34,197 nucleotides of DNA from an uncultured Prevotella sp. Its GTDB lineage: Bacteria; Bacteroidota; Bacteroidia; Bacteroidales; Bacteroidaceae. Under the pieces are notes generated by a model. That model made no database searches. It had not been told where the DNA came from and saw nothing but the letters and a program-made list of their open reading frames with translations. Below are positions 1 to 7,430 of this stretch, piece by piece. The stretch lies in the NCBI GenBank assembly GCA_905235325.1, contig CAJOLE010000009.1, positions 1 to 34,197 of the forward strand, written 5' to 3'. Each line of letters begins with the position of its first letter. The first letter of the stretch is position 1. The position numbers and the translations under genes are program-made.

Positions 1-96
1 GGACAACGGAAATCACGTCAAGGGATGCGCTGTACCTCGAAAAACTTGGAGTCAAGCTGACAGTCTGATTTGAGTACATATTATCCCACTTTTAGG
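1..96 (+). mobile_element. Probable 3' end of an insertion sequence (transposase C-terminus plus terminal sequence)
   Basis: Positions 3-65 read as an open frame ending LYLEKLGVKLTV, with a TGA stop at 66-68. It runs in from beyond the left edge, so only 21 residues are visible. The next roughly 28 bases are AT-rich, after which the glycosyltransferase reading frame on the other strand becomes recognisable at about 97. An open frame ending some 30 bp from the point where a host gene breaks is the usual layout at the end of an insertion sequence. I cannot name the family, and neither the inverted repeat nor a target duplication can be confirmed because the other end lies outside the window. 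Confidence 0.4.
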
Positions 97-732
97 ATGA
101 TAAAGGAAGATGTTGGTGTCGAAGCCGCCGATGCTCCAGAACTTGGCGGCCGGAAACAACATGAAGCAACCGTTCAGCTGCATCACCTCCAGCGGCTTGC
201 CCTCAATCTTGGCATCGCGTCGCGGATAGCGTTCTGGCCAAAAGCGTTCAAACAAGCTGTCGCCGAACAACTCATGCCGTATGCCCTGGTTGTGCTTGAA
301 CATACGCGTATGCTGCAATTGCCGGTCCAGCTGCACCGGCGTGACGCACCCCACGTCAGGATGTTCGTCCAAATAGTCGCAGAGCGGCGAAATGCAGTCG
401 TCGGTCAGCACCACGTCGTTGTTCAGGAAGCACAGGAAACGGCCCGTGGTCGCGTTGGCGCCCAGCATGTTGCCCGCCCCGAAGCCCGTGTTCTGCCTGC
501 TCTTCACCAGTCTGAAATGCTGCGCCAGCGGCGAGCGTTCCAGCAGCAGATAGTCGTCGGCGCGGCTGCCATTGTCCACCACGACGATTTCCCGCCCGTT
601 TTCAGGAACATACTTCACCACAGACTCCACGCACCGCAGCGTCAGTGCGCCGCTGTTGAAGTTAAGGATGACGATAGAGATGTCGGCCATGTCTAGTTTG
701 AAATGTCTGTCTTTGATGTTGTAATCAGCCAT
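52..732 (-). pseudogene. Family 2 glycosyltransferase, 3'-truncated by the left-edge mobile element
   Basis: GT2 (GT-A fold) enzymes transfer a sugar from a nucleotide donor to a growing surface glycan at the cytoplasmic membrane. Visible are the N-terminal strand ILNFNSG (residues 23-29), VVDNGS (51-56), and the donor/metal site FLNNDV (102-107, Asp106). The start of the acceptor-site block, GGFDTNIFLYH (202-212), is also present. Family members then continue with an acidic ED-type motif that supplies the catalytic base. Here the frame instead runs into unrelated residues (PKSGIICTQIRLSA) and stops inside the mobile-element sequence, so about 14 foreign residues replace the C-terminus and the enzyme is probably dead. 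The true start may be Met15 (ATG at 690), because GT2 homology begins at MADISIVILN. The 14 residues before it resemble the LicD1 N-terminus. It is third in the minus-strand operon, 15 nt after the kinase gene. Confidence 0.75.
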
Positions 733-747
733 GTTATCTTGATGTGT

Positions 748-1503
748 TTACAATCTTACTTTACGGTGCTCAAAACGGTCCAAGAGCTTCAAGGCGCGGA
801 CGGCGGCAGCATCTTCGTCCCAGCCCCGCTGTCGGGCGTAGCTGCGCACCAGATATTCGTAGAGGTCGCGGCGGTGGGTCGTCCTCACCAAGTTCTGCAG
901 GCACTCGTCGTCGGAGGGCATACCGTCGGTGAAGTGGCTGCGGTTGACGTCGATCATCGTGAAGTGGTAGTGGCCGTCCTGCTCCGAACAGAGGAAGTTC
1001 GAGAGGTTCAGGTCGCCGTGCAGCACGCCGCGGCTGTGCATCAGCACCACCTGTGCGGCCACGGCGTCGGCCAGCTCGTGGCTGAAGTCCCTGACCTCGC
1101 GCAGCAGCAGGTGGGTCTCGGTGCCCGCCGCCTCAAGGCTGACGAAGTAGCCCGTGCAGAACAGCCTCCAGCCCCCCGTCTCGATGTAGGCCACCTCGCG
1201 GGGCGTGTCGATGCCGCGCCGCCGGAACTCCCTTGCGAAGAGGTAGGCGCGTGCTGCCTTCGTCTTCCTGAAGAAAGTGTAGGCCACGCGCTGCACGACG
1301 TTCACCGGCTTGTATCGCTTCACGACGAACACTTGTCCCTGGTCGGTGAAGCGGCGCAGCTGGTTGCGCTGGTCGTAGATGGTTTCACCCAGTCCGGCAT
1401 CGAAGGCGCCGGGCAGCGTGCCGATGAAGTCGGTGTGCCGGCTGAAGTCGTCGGCGACCACCGTCTTCAGCGTCCTTCTATTTGAACACCCGTTTGTCAT
1501 CAT
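748..1503 (-). CDS. WaaP/InaA-like lipopolysaccharide kinase family protein
   Basis: A small protein-kinase-like enzyme of the Kdo/WaaP/InaA group, which phosphorylates sugars of LPS core or related glycolipids at the inner membrane. The ATP lysine is probably Lys62 in VVKRYK. The catalytic loop is HGDLNLSN (162-169; Asp164, Asn169) and the metal-binding Asp185 lies in MIDVNR, which replaces DFG as is usual in this group. The gene lies between licD1 and a glycosyltransferase, so a role in decorating the same glycan is likely, but the substrate is unknown. The ATG at 1503 would overlap licD1 by 26 nt. The first 12 residues (MMTNGCSNRRTL) look non-native, and a CTG at 1470-1468, just after the licD1 stop, would give a more natural LKTVVADDF N-terminus. 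The start is therefore uncertain. Confidence 0.75.
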   Translation of the reverse strand: MMTNGCSNRRTLKTVVADDFSRHTDFIGTLPGAFDAGLGETIYDQRNQLRRFTDQGQVFVVKRYKPVNVVQRVAYTFFRKTKAARAYLFAREFRRRGIDTPREVAYIETGGWRLFCTGYFVSLEAAGTETHLLLREVRDFSHELADAVAAQVVLMHSRGVLHGDLNLSNFLCSEQDGHYHFTMIDVNRSHFTDGMPSDDECLQNLVRTTHRRDLYEYLVRSYARQRGWDEDAAAVRALKLLDRFEHRKVRL

Positions 1504-2305
1504 AGTCGTGGTACGACAGGTTGAAGTTCACGTAGTCGAAGCCGTGGATGCGGCGCTTGTCCTCGGGCGGCAGTTTCATATAGTCGCCGAAGATGTATTT
1601 CAGGTAAGTGTCGGGCTGCTCCACGCCCAGCAGCTCGTGGCCTTCGAACATGATGGGAGTCGGCTTGCCCATCACCTCGCGCGGCATCGAGCTGCGGTCG
1701 CCCGAGTCGTAGTCAGCTATCAGCGGTGCCGTCTCATAGTCGTAAGCCGTCTGAAGCCGTTTCTTCAGCCGTTGCAGCGTGACGTTCTTCACCGTTGCCT
1801 GCAGCAGTCGGGGCAGCCAAGAAGTGTAGCCGTGTCCTCGCTTGTAGGGGTCTCGGCTGCGCAGGTAGACCCACGTCTTCACCATGTGTACCAGTCCGAT
1901 GCGCAGCTTGCGGCGCCAGCGCTGTTTGGGGATGCCGTCGATGGGGCACACGTCGATGTAGACGCCGCCAATCTGGTTCAGCGACCACCGTTCGATGAGC
2001 GTCGTGCTGCCGTCGATGACCTTCAGGAATGCGCTGGTACAGTTCTCGTCCTTCTCGAAGGTCTGCATTTCGAAGGGCTTGGGCAGCCACTCCTCGGCGT
2101 GCTCTATGAATCGCTCGTAGTCCGGGCGGGGCATGGCGATGTCGGCATCGTCGTCCCAGGGAATGAAGCCCCCATGGCGAACGGCTCCCAGCATTGTCCC
2201 GTCTGAAAGCCAGTAGCGTATGCCGTGTTCGCGGCACACCTTATCGACGTTCACCAGAATGTTCAGAATCGAGCGGTGAATGTCCTCAATCTTATAATCT
2301 GCCAT
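1478..2305 (-). CDS. LicD family phosphotransferase, copy 1
   Basis: LicD proteins have a nucleotidyltransferase-like fold. Characterised members transfer phosphocholine or a phospho-polyol from a CDP-activated donor to surface glycans. The diagnostic block is present: SDGTMLGAVRHGG (34-46) followed by IPWDDDADIAMPRPDYERF, whose Asp cluster binds metal. Further conserved segments are KVIDGSTTLIE and GGVYIDVCPIDGIP. At 275 aa it has normal length. It is first in the minus-strand operon and starts 90 bp from the divergent aminotransferase gene, with a TATCTTTG -7 box at 2326-2333. It is a paralogue of the LicD encoded at 4257-5081, and both share the MA-x-Y-x-I N-terminus. No choline kinase or CDP-choline synthase gene is visible, so the transferred group is unknown. 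Confidence 0.9.
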   Translation of the reverse strand: MADYKIEDIHRSILNILVNVDKVCREHGIRYWLSDGTMLGAVRHGGFIPWDDDADIAMPRPDYERFIEHAEEWLPKPFEMQTFEKDENCTSAFLKVIDGSTTLIERWSLNQIGGVYIDVCPIDGIPKQRWRRKLRIGLVHMVKTWVYLRSRDPYKRGHGYTSWLPRLLQATVKNVTLQRLKKRLQTAYDYETAPLIADYDSGDRSSMPREVMGKPTPIMFEGHELLGVEQPDTYLKYIFGDYMKLPPEDKRRIHGFDYVNFNLSYHDYDDKRVFK

Positions 2306-2395
2306 TGTTTTTGCTATTTTTGGCGCAAAGATACATAATTATTTTGTATTCTCACATCTTTTTTGTACCTTTGTGGCGAAAAATAGCAAATCCTT
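2306..2395. promoter_or_regulatory. Divergent promoters of the two surface-glycan operons
   Basis: This 90-bp AT-rich gap separates licD1 (minus) from the aminotransferase (plus). On the plus strand TTTG at 2343-2346 and TACCTTTG at 2366-2373 are 19 bp apart, matching the Bacteroidota -33/-7 consensus, with the ATG 22 bp further on. On the minus strand TATCTTTG (2333-2326) matches the -7 box, but I see no good -33 box. No operator or promoter-inversion repeat is visible, so the switchable promoter type known from Bacteroides capsule loci is not supported. Confidence 0.75.
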
Positions 2396-3505
2396 ATGAT
2401 TAGATTGTCCAAATCAGTGGTAGGCCAGGCTGAGGCCGAGGCCGTCAGGCACATCATCGAAGACATCGGCTATTTAGGCATGGGAGCCACCGTCGGCGAG
2501 CTTGAGCAGCAGCTTGCCGCCTATATCGGCGGCGGCCGTCGCGCCCTCTGCGTCAACAGCGGCACGGCAGCGCTCCACCTGGCCCTACAGGCCGTGACCA
2601 AGCCCGGCGACGAAGTGCTCGTGCCGTCGTTCACCTTCGTAGCCACCTACCAGGCCATCCGTGCCGCCGGCTGCAAGCCCGTGAGCTGCGACATCCGTCC
2701 CGACACGCTGACGCTCGACCTGCAGGACGCCGAGCGGCGCATCACCCCGAAGACGACAGCCATGATGCCCGTCTACTACGCCTCCAACAGCTGCATGGCC
2801 CCCGACTACCAGGCCTTTGCCCGCGAGCACGGCCTGCGCCTCGTCGAGGATGCCGCCCACAGCTTCGGCTGCTCGTGCGGTGGCCGCAAGATTGGTTCGT
2901 TCGGCGACGTCGTCTGCTTCTCGTTCGACGGCATCAAGAACATCACCACGGGCGAAGGCGGCGCCGTGTTCACCGCCGACGAGGAAGTCATCCAGAAAGT
3001 CAGCGACGCCCGCCTGCTCGGCGTCCAGAAAGACTCCGAGAAGCGCTACGCCGGTCAGCGCAGCTGGCAGTTCGACGTCACGGACCAAGGCTACCGCTAC
3101 CACATGAGCAACATCTTCGCCGCCATCGGCCTGGTGCAGCTCTCGCGCTTCGAGCGTGAGTTTGCGCCGCGCCGCCGTGCCATCGCCCAGCGCTACGTCG
3201 AGCTTCTGAAGGACAATCCCCACGTGCGGCTGACGCCGATGGACTACGCCCGCGACGTCGTGCCCCACATCTTCGCCCTGCAGATTCTCGACGGTCTCCG
3301 CCCCCGGCTCGAGCAGGCACTGAAGGAGCACGACATCCAGTACGGCATCCAGTATGCCCCCAACCACCGTCTCACGCTCTTCCACGAGGATGTCGCGCTG
3401 CCCGTCACCGACGAGGTCTACGCGCGCATCATCTCCCTGCCGATGCACCCCGAGCTGACCGAGGCCGACATACAACTCATCTGTAAACTCATCAACAGCC
3501 TATGA
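2396..3505 (+). CDS. DegT/DnrJ/EryC1/StrS family PLP-dependent sugar aminotransferase
   Basis: Enzymes of this family transfer an amino group, usually from glutamate, onto a keto group of a nucleotide-activated sugar in the cytoplasm. The PLP lysine is Lys181 in SFDGIKNITTGEGG, and Asp152 in VEDAAHSFG contacts the pyridine nitrogen. The segments VNSGTAALHLAL (53-64) and VLVPSFTFVAT (75-85) line the cofactor pocket. At 369 aa it is full length. It is first in a six-gene operon and overlaps the next gene by 4 nt (ATGA), implying translational coupling. The keto-sugar substrate is not obvious. The only SDR in the operon resembles UDP-glucuronate decarboxylases, so a 4-keto-pentose is one possibility, as with ArnB. 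Some family members are dehydratases rather than aminotransferases, but the intact lysine favours an aminotransferase. Confidence 0.9.
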   Translation: MIRLSKSVVGQAEAEAVRHIIEDIGYLGMGATVGELEQQLAAYIGGGRRALCVNSGTAALHLALQAVTKPGDEVLVPSFTFVATYQAIRAAGCKPVSCDIRPDTLTLDLQDAERRITPKTTAMMPVYYASNSCMAPDYQAFAREHGLRLVEDAAHSFGCSCGGRKIGSFGDVVCFSFDGIKNITTGEGGAVFTADEEVIQKVSDARLLGVQKDSEKRYAGQRSWQFDVTDQGYRYHMSNIFAAIGLVQLSRFEREFAPRRRAIAQRYVELLKDNPHVRLTPMDYARDVVPHIFALQILDGLRPRLEQALKEHDIQYGIQYAPNHRLTLFHEDVALPVTDEVYARIISLPMHPELTEADIQLICKLINSL

Positions 3506-4275
3506 AGACAGTCATACTGGCCGGAGGCTTCGGCACCCGCCTCTCCGAGTACACCAAGCTCATTCCCAAGCCCATGGTGGAGATTGGCGGCAAGCCCATA
3601 CTCTGGCACATCATGAACCACTACGCCCACTACGGCTACAAGGACTTCGTCGTCGCCCTGGGCTACAAGGGCGAGGTCGTCAAGGACTACTTCCTGCAGT
3701 ACTACGCCCGCAACAACGACTTCACCATCGACCTGAGCAACGGTTCGGTCGAGTACATCAACGAGCACACCCGCGACTGGCGCGTGACGCTCGTCGACAC
3801 CGGCGCCGCCTCGCTCACCGGCGGCCGCGTGAAGCGTCTGGAGCACATCATCGGCAACGAAGACTTCATGATGACCTACGGCGACGCCGTCAGCGACGTC
3901 AACATCGGCGAGCTTGTCAGCCGCTACAAGTCAGCGGGCAAGCTGGCCATGGTCACCGCCGTCCACCCCACCGCCCGCTTCGGCGAGCTTCAGATTGACG
4001 ACCACGACTTCGTGCGCTCGTTCAAGGAGAAGCCCCAGGTCAACCAGGGCTGGATCAACGGCGGCTTCTTCGTCCTCAGCCCCAAAGTGTTCGACTACAT
4101 CGAGAACGACCTCACCACCTTCGAGGCCGAGCCCTTAGAGCGCCTGGCCGCCGAGGGTCAGCTGAAGACCTACCGCCACGAGGGCTTCTGGCAGTGCATG
4201 GACACCGCCCGCGACCGCGACATGCTCAACAAGATGTGGGACGAGAACCGCGCGCCATGGCGACTTACGACATAA
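3502..4275 (+). CDS. rfbF: Glucose-1-phosphate cytidylyltransferase
   Basis: It makes CDP-glucose from CTP and glucose 1-phosphate, normally the first step towards CDP-3,6-dideoxyhexoses. The nucleotide-binding signature is GGFGTRLSEYT (residues 8-18) followed by IPKPMVEIGGKPILWHIM. The RfbF-type features MMTYGDAVSDVNI, GWINGGFFVLSP and the C-terminal EGFWQCMDTARDRDMLN are all present, and the 257 aa length is normal. The start overlaps the aminotransferase stop (ATGA), and the 3' end overlaps licD2 by 19 nt. The usual partner RfbG, CDP-glucose 4,6-dehydratase, does not follow; the next genes encode a LicD protein and a UXS-like SDR. Either the dehydratase is elsewhere or CDP-glucose has another use here. 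The family call is firm; the pathway is open. Confidence 0.93.
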   Translation: MKTVILAGGFGTRLSEYTKLIPKPMVEIGGKPILWHIMNHYAHYGYKDFVVALGYKGEVVKDYFLQYYARNNDFTIDLSNGSVEYINEHTRDWRVTLVDTGAASLTGGRVKRLEHIIGNEDFMMTYGDAVSDVNIGELVSRYKSAGKLAMVTAVHPTARFGELQIDDHDFVRSFKEKPQVNQGWINGGFFVLSPKVFDYIENDLTTFEAEPLERLAAEGQLKTYRHEGFWQCMDTARDRDMLNKMWDENRAPWRLTT

Positions 4276-5081
4276 GACCGCTGCAGCTGCGTATGCTGCA
4301 AATCATCGAGGCCGTCGACGGCGTGTGCCGCGAGCACCGTCTGCAGTACGGTATGTTCAACGGCAGCCTCCTCGGAGCCGTCCGCCACGGCGGCTTCATT
4401 CCCTGGGACGACGACATGGACATCTGTATGCCGCGCCCCGACTACGAGCAGTTCATCGCCCACAGCCGCGAGTGGCTCCCCGAGCCTTACGAGTTTGTCT
4501 GTGCCGAGAACGACCCCTGCTACCCCCTGCCCTTCGGCAAGGTGCAGGATGCCTCGACCACGCTCATCGAGCGCCTCCACCTGAGCTATCTCGGCGGCAT
4601 CTACGTCGACGTCTTCCCCCTCGACGGCGTTCCCGAGGGCTGGTTTGCCCGCCACCGCCAGTTCTGGCAGTACGGCTTGCTGGCCCAGGCCCTCTACTGG
4701 ATCCACCGCGACCCCTACCGCCACGGCCGCGGCCCGTCGTCGTGGATACCGCTGCTCACGCGCCGCCTCACCACCATGCCGTCGCTGCAGCGCCGCATCC
4801 GCCGCCTGCTGCTGCGCTACGACTACGACCGGGCCACCCTCGTCAACGACTACAGCGAGGGTCTGCACGGCGTCATGCCGAAGTCCGTCCACGCCGACTT
4901 CGCCCCCTTCCAGTTCGAGGGCAAGACGCTCATGGGCATCCGCGACTACCACCGCTACCTCACCCAGATCTACGGCGACTATATGCAGATTCCCGACGGC
5001 GACCACCAGCGTCAGCACAACTTCCATGTCCTCGACCTCAACCTGCCTTACCGCACCTATCAGGAACAAACAAATAAATAA
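4257..5081 (+). CDS. LicD family phosphotransferase, copy 2
   Basis: This is the second LicD-type transferase, 274 aa. The start chosen is the ATG at 4257 (MATYDIRPLQLRML), which aligns with LicD1 and other family members. An upstream in-frame ATG at 4194 would add 21 residues read out of frame through rfbF. The signature NGSLLGAVRHGGFIPWDDDM is followed by DICMPRPDYEQF with the metal-binding Asp cluster. STTLIERLHLSYLGGIYVDVFPLDGVP parallels LicD1 almost block for block. The gene overlaps rfbF by 19 nt and ends 10 nt before the SDR start. Substrates are unknown; characterised relatives use CDP-linked donors, and the neighbouring gene makes a CDP-sugar. That link is inference only. Confidence 0.9.
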   Translation: MATYDIRPLQLRMLQIIEAVDGVCREHRLQYGMFNGSLLGAVRHGGFIPWDDDMDICMPRPDYEQFIAHSREWLPEPYEFVCAENDPCYPLPFGKVQDASTTLIERLHLSYLGGIYVDVFPLDGVPEGWFARHRQFWQYGLLAQALYWIHRDPYRHGRGPSSWIPLLTRRLTTMPSLQRRIRRLLLRYDYDRATLVNDYSEGLHGVMPKSVHADFAPFQFEGKTLMGIRDYHRYLTQIYGDYMQIPDGDHQRQHNFHVLDLNLPYRTYQEQTNK

Positions 5082-5091
5082 CATACAGAAC

Positions 5092-6180
5092 ATGAACATC
5101 CTACAAAACGACATTCAACACACCTTCGACGGCCTCACCGCCGCCGAGCGTGCCAAGTTCAGCGGCTCCACCGTGCTCATCACCGGCTGCGCCGGCTTCC
5201 TGGGCTACTATATGATGCAGTTCTTCGCCGCCAAGGCCGAAGAGCTCGGCATCGTCAAGGTCATCGGTCTCGACAACTTCATGCTCGGCGAGCCCAGCTG
5301 GATCAAGCGCCTCGGGCAGAACCCCCGCATCGAGCTGCGCAAGTTCGACATCATCCGCGACAGCATCGCCGACGTCGACGGCGCCGCCGAGGCCGACTTC
5401 ATCATCCACATGGCCAGCATCGCCTCGCCCATGTTCTACCGCAAGTACCCCATCGAGACCCTCGACGCCAACATCTGGGGCCTGCGCTCACTGCTCGACT
5501 TCTACGCCCCGCGCGCCGTCAAGGGCTTCCTCTTCTTCTCGTCGAGCGAGCTCTACGGCGACCCTGACCCCGCCCACGTGCCCACCTCCGAGGACTACAA
5601 CGGCAACGTCTGCGCCACCGGCCCCCGTGCCTGCTACGACGAGTCGAAGCGCTTCGGCGAGACCATGTGTATGCTCTTCGCCCAGAAGTTCCAGATGCCC
5701 ATCGGCGTCGCCCGCCCGTTCAACAACTACGGTCCGGGTATGCGCGTCGGCGACAAGCGCGTCCCTGCCGACTTCGCCCTCGCCGTCATGCAGAACCGCG
5801 ACATCGAGATACTCTCCAACGGCACGCCCACCCGCACCTTCTGCTACATCGCCGACTCCGTCTGCGGCTACTTCAAGATCCTGCTCCACGGCCAGTACGA
5901 CTACTTCAACATCGGCATCGAGAAGCCCGAAATCACCATCGCCCAGCTCGCCGAGATCTATGCCAAGGCCGGCAGCGACATCTTCGGCTACACCGGCCGG
6001 GTGAAGTATGCCGTCAGCGACGACAAGGAGTATCTCACCAACAACCCCCAGCGCCGCTGCCCGCGCATCGACAAGGCGCGCCGCCTGCTGGGCTATAACC
6101 CCACCATCAGCGTCGAAGAGGGCGTCGCCCGCTTCCTGCAGTATCTCAAGGAGAGCGAGGAGGGCGAGTACAAATGGTAA
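5092..6180 (+). CDS. NAD-dependent epimerase/dehydratase, UDP-glucuronate decarboxylase (UXS)-like
   Basis: An extended short-chain dehydrogenase/reductase acting on a nucleotide sugar, 362 aa from the ATG at 5092. The same frame is open upstream, but only as a shadow through licD2. The NAD site is GCAGFLGYY near the N-terminus, and the catalytic triad lies in SSSELYG and YDESKR (Tyr-x3-Lys). The blocks ASIASPMFYRKYPIETL, SEDYNGNV and GPRACYDESKR, with an NNPQRRCPRIDKARRLLGY C-terminus, resemble UDP-xylose synthases more than RmlB. It directly precedes a UDP-glucose dehydrogenase gene, which would supply UDP-glucuronate, so UDP-xylose or UDP-4-keto-pentose is a sensible product. Action on CDP-glucose made by RfbF is an alternative. 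It overlaps the next gene by 7 nt. Confidence 0.85.
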   Translation: MNILQNDIQHTFDGLTAAERAKFSGSTVLITGCAGFLGYYMMQFFAAKAEELGIVKVIGLDNFMLGEPSWIKRLGQNPRIELRKFDIIRDSIADVDGAAEADFIIHMASIASPMFYRKYPIETLDANIWGLRSLLDFYAPRAVKGFLFFSSSELYGDPDPAHVPTSEDYNGNVCATGPRACYDESKRFGETMCMLFAQKFQMPIGVARPFNNYGPGMRVGDKRVPADFALAVMQNRDIEILSNGTPTRTFCYIADSVCGYFKILLHGQYDYFNIGIEKPEITIAQLAEIYAKAGSDIFGYTGRVKYAVSDDKEYLTNNPQRRCPRIDKARRLLGYNPTISVEEGVARFLQYLKESEEGEYKW

Positions 6181-7430
6181 TCACTGTCTTCGGCCTCGGC
6201 TTCGTCGGCCTCACCACCAGCCTCGGCTTCGCAGAGTACGGCCATACCGTCTACGGCGTCGAAATCAACCCCGAGCGCCTCGCCACCATCAGCGGCGGCC
6301 GCCTGCCCTTCCTCGAGCCCGGGCTCGACGAGGCACTGCTGCGCCACCAGGGCACGCGCTTCCACGCCATCGGCCCCGACCGTCTGGCCGAGGCCGTCGC
6401 CCAGAGCGACTGCGTCTACTACTGCGTCGGCACCCCCTACGGGCAGGACGGCCAGGCCGACCTCACCTACCTCTTCTCGGCCATCGACCAGACGCTCAGC
6501 GTGCGCCCCGCCGACCGCTTCCAGGTGCTCGTCGTCAAGTCGACCATCCCGCCCTCCACCACGTCGCGTAAGGTCATACCCTACCTGCAGGAGCGCGGCC
6601 TCGTCGTCGGCACCGACCTCGGCGTGGCCAACAACCCCGAGTTCCTGCGCGAGGGCCACTGCTGGGACGACTTCATGCACGCCGACCGCATCGTCCTCGG
6701 CGTCAGCGACGACCGCTCCGCCCAGCAGCTGCGCCAGATCTACGCCACCGTCGCCGAGCCCGTCTACTGCGTGTCGCTCAACACCGGCGAGTTCATCAAG
6801 TATCTCTCCAACACGCTGCTCGCCACCCTCATCAGCTACAGCAACGAGATGAGCGTCATTGCCGACACCATCGGCGGCATCGACGTGGCCCAGGCCTTCC
6901 GCATACTCCACGAGGACAAGCGCTGGGGCGGAGCCGCCATGGCCTCCTACTGCTATCCCGGCTGCGGCTACGGCGGCTACTGCCTGCCCAAGGACACCAA
7001 CGCCCTCTACGCCGTGGCCCGCACGGCAGGCTTCGACGCCCAGATTCTGCGCAACGTCATTGCCACCAACGACCACATACCCGAGTTCATCGCCGACAAG
7101 ATAGAGCGCGCCGTCGGCAACCGCCGCGACCAGACCGTCGGCATCCTCGGCCTGTCGTTCAAGCCCGGCAGCGACGACGTGCGCGACACGCCGAGTGCCA
7201 AGATCATCCGCGCCCTCCTCGAACGCGGCTACACCGACATCGTCGGCTACGACCCCGTCGCCATCGGCGAGTTCCGCCGCTACTACGACCTCCCCATCAG
7301 TTACGCCGACACCTACGACGAACTGCTCAGCCGCGCCGACTCACTCGTCATCGCCACCGCCTGGCCCGAGTTCAGCGACGTCCGCAAGCGCACCGCGAAG
7401 CCCGTCGTCGACTGCCGCTATATGCTATGA
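6174..7430 (+). CDS. UDP-glucose 6-dehydrogenase family protein
   Basis: It oxidises the C6 hydroxyl of a nucleotide sugar twice with NAD, typically UDP-glucose to UDP-glucuronate, in the cytoplasm. The Rossmann start is VFGLGFVGLTTS (residues 5-16). NNPEFLREG (153-161) and the active-site loop GYGGYCLPKD (265-274, nucleophile Cys270) are intact. The C-terminal NAD/UDP domain contains GILGLSFKPGSDDVRDTPS. Length is 418 aa, within the family range. The start overlaps the SDR stop by 7 nt, and its stop overlaps the GT4 start (ATGA). UDP-N-acetyl-hexosamine dehydrogenases share this architecture, so the exact sugar is not certain. The adjacent UXS-like SDR favours UDP-glucose. Confidence 0.9.
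   Translation: MVITVFGLGFVGLTTSLGFAEYGHTVYGVEINPERLATISGGRLPFLEPGLDEALLRHQGTRFHAIGPDRLAEAVAQSDCVYYCVGTPYGQDGQADLTYLFSAIDQTLSVRPADRFQVLVVKSTIPPSTTSRKVIPYLQERGLVVGTDLGVANNPEFLREGHCWDDFMHADRIVLGVSDDRSAQQLRQIYATVAEPVYCVSLNTGEFIKYLSNTLLATLISYSNEMSVIADTIGGIDVAQAFRILHEDKRWGGAAMASYCYPGCGYGGYCLPKDTNALYAVARTAGFDAQILRNVIATNDHIPEFIADKIERAVGNRRDQTVGILGLSFKPGSDDVRDTPSAKIIRALLERGYTDIVGYDPVAIGEFRRYYDLPISYADTYDELLSRADSLVIATAWPEFSDVRKRTAKPVVDCRYML

Noticed and set aside
2306..2395. Invertible capsule promoter like those of Bacteroides
   Set aside because: No inverted repeats flank the promoter and no recombinase gene is present.
4645..5091. N-terminal extension of the SDR frame
   Set aside because: It reads out of frame through licD2 with Ser/Thr/Ala/Arg-rich sequence; the NAD-binding protein begins at the ATG at 5092.
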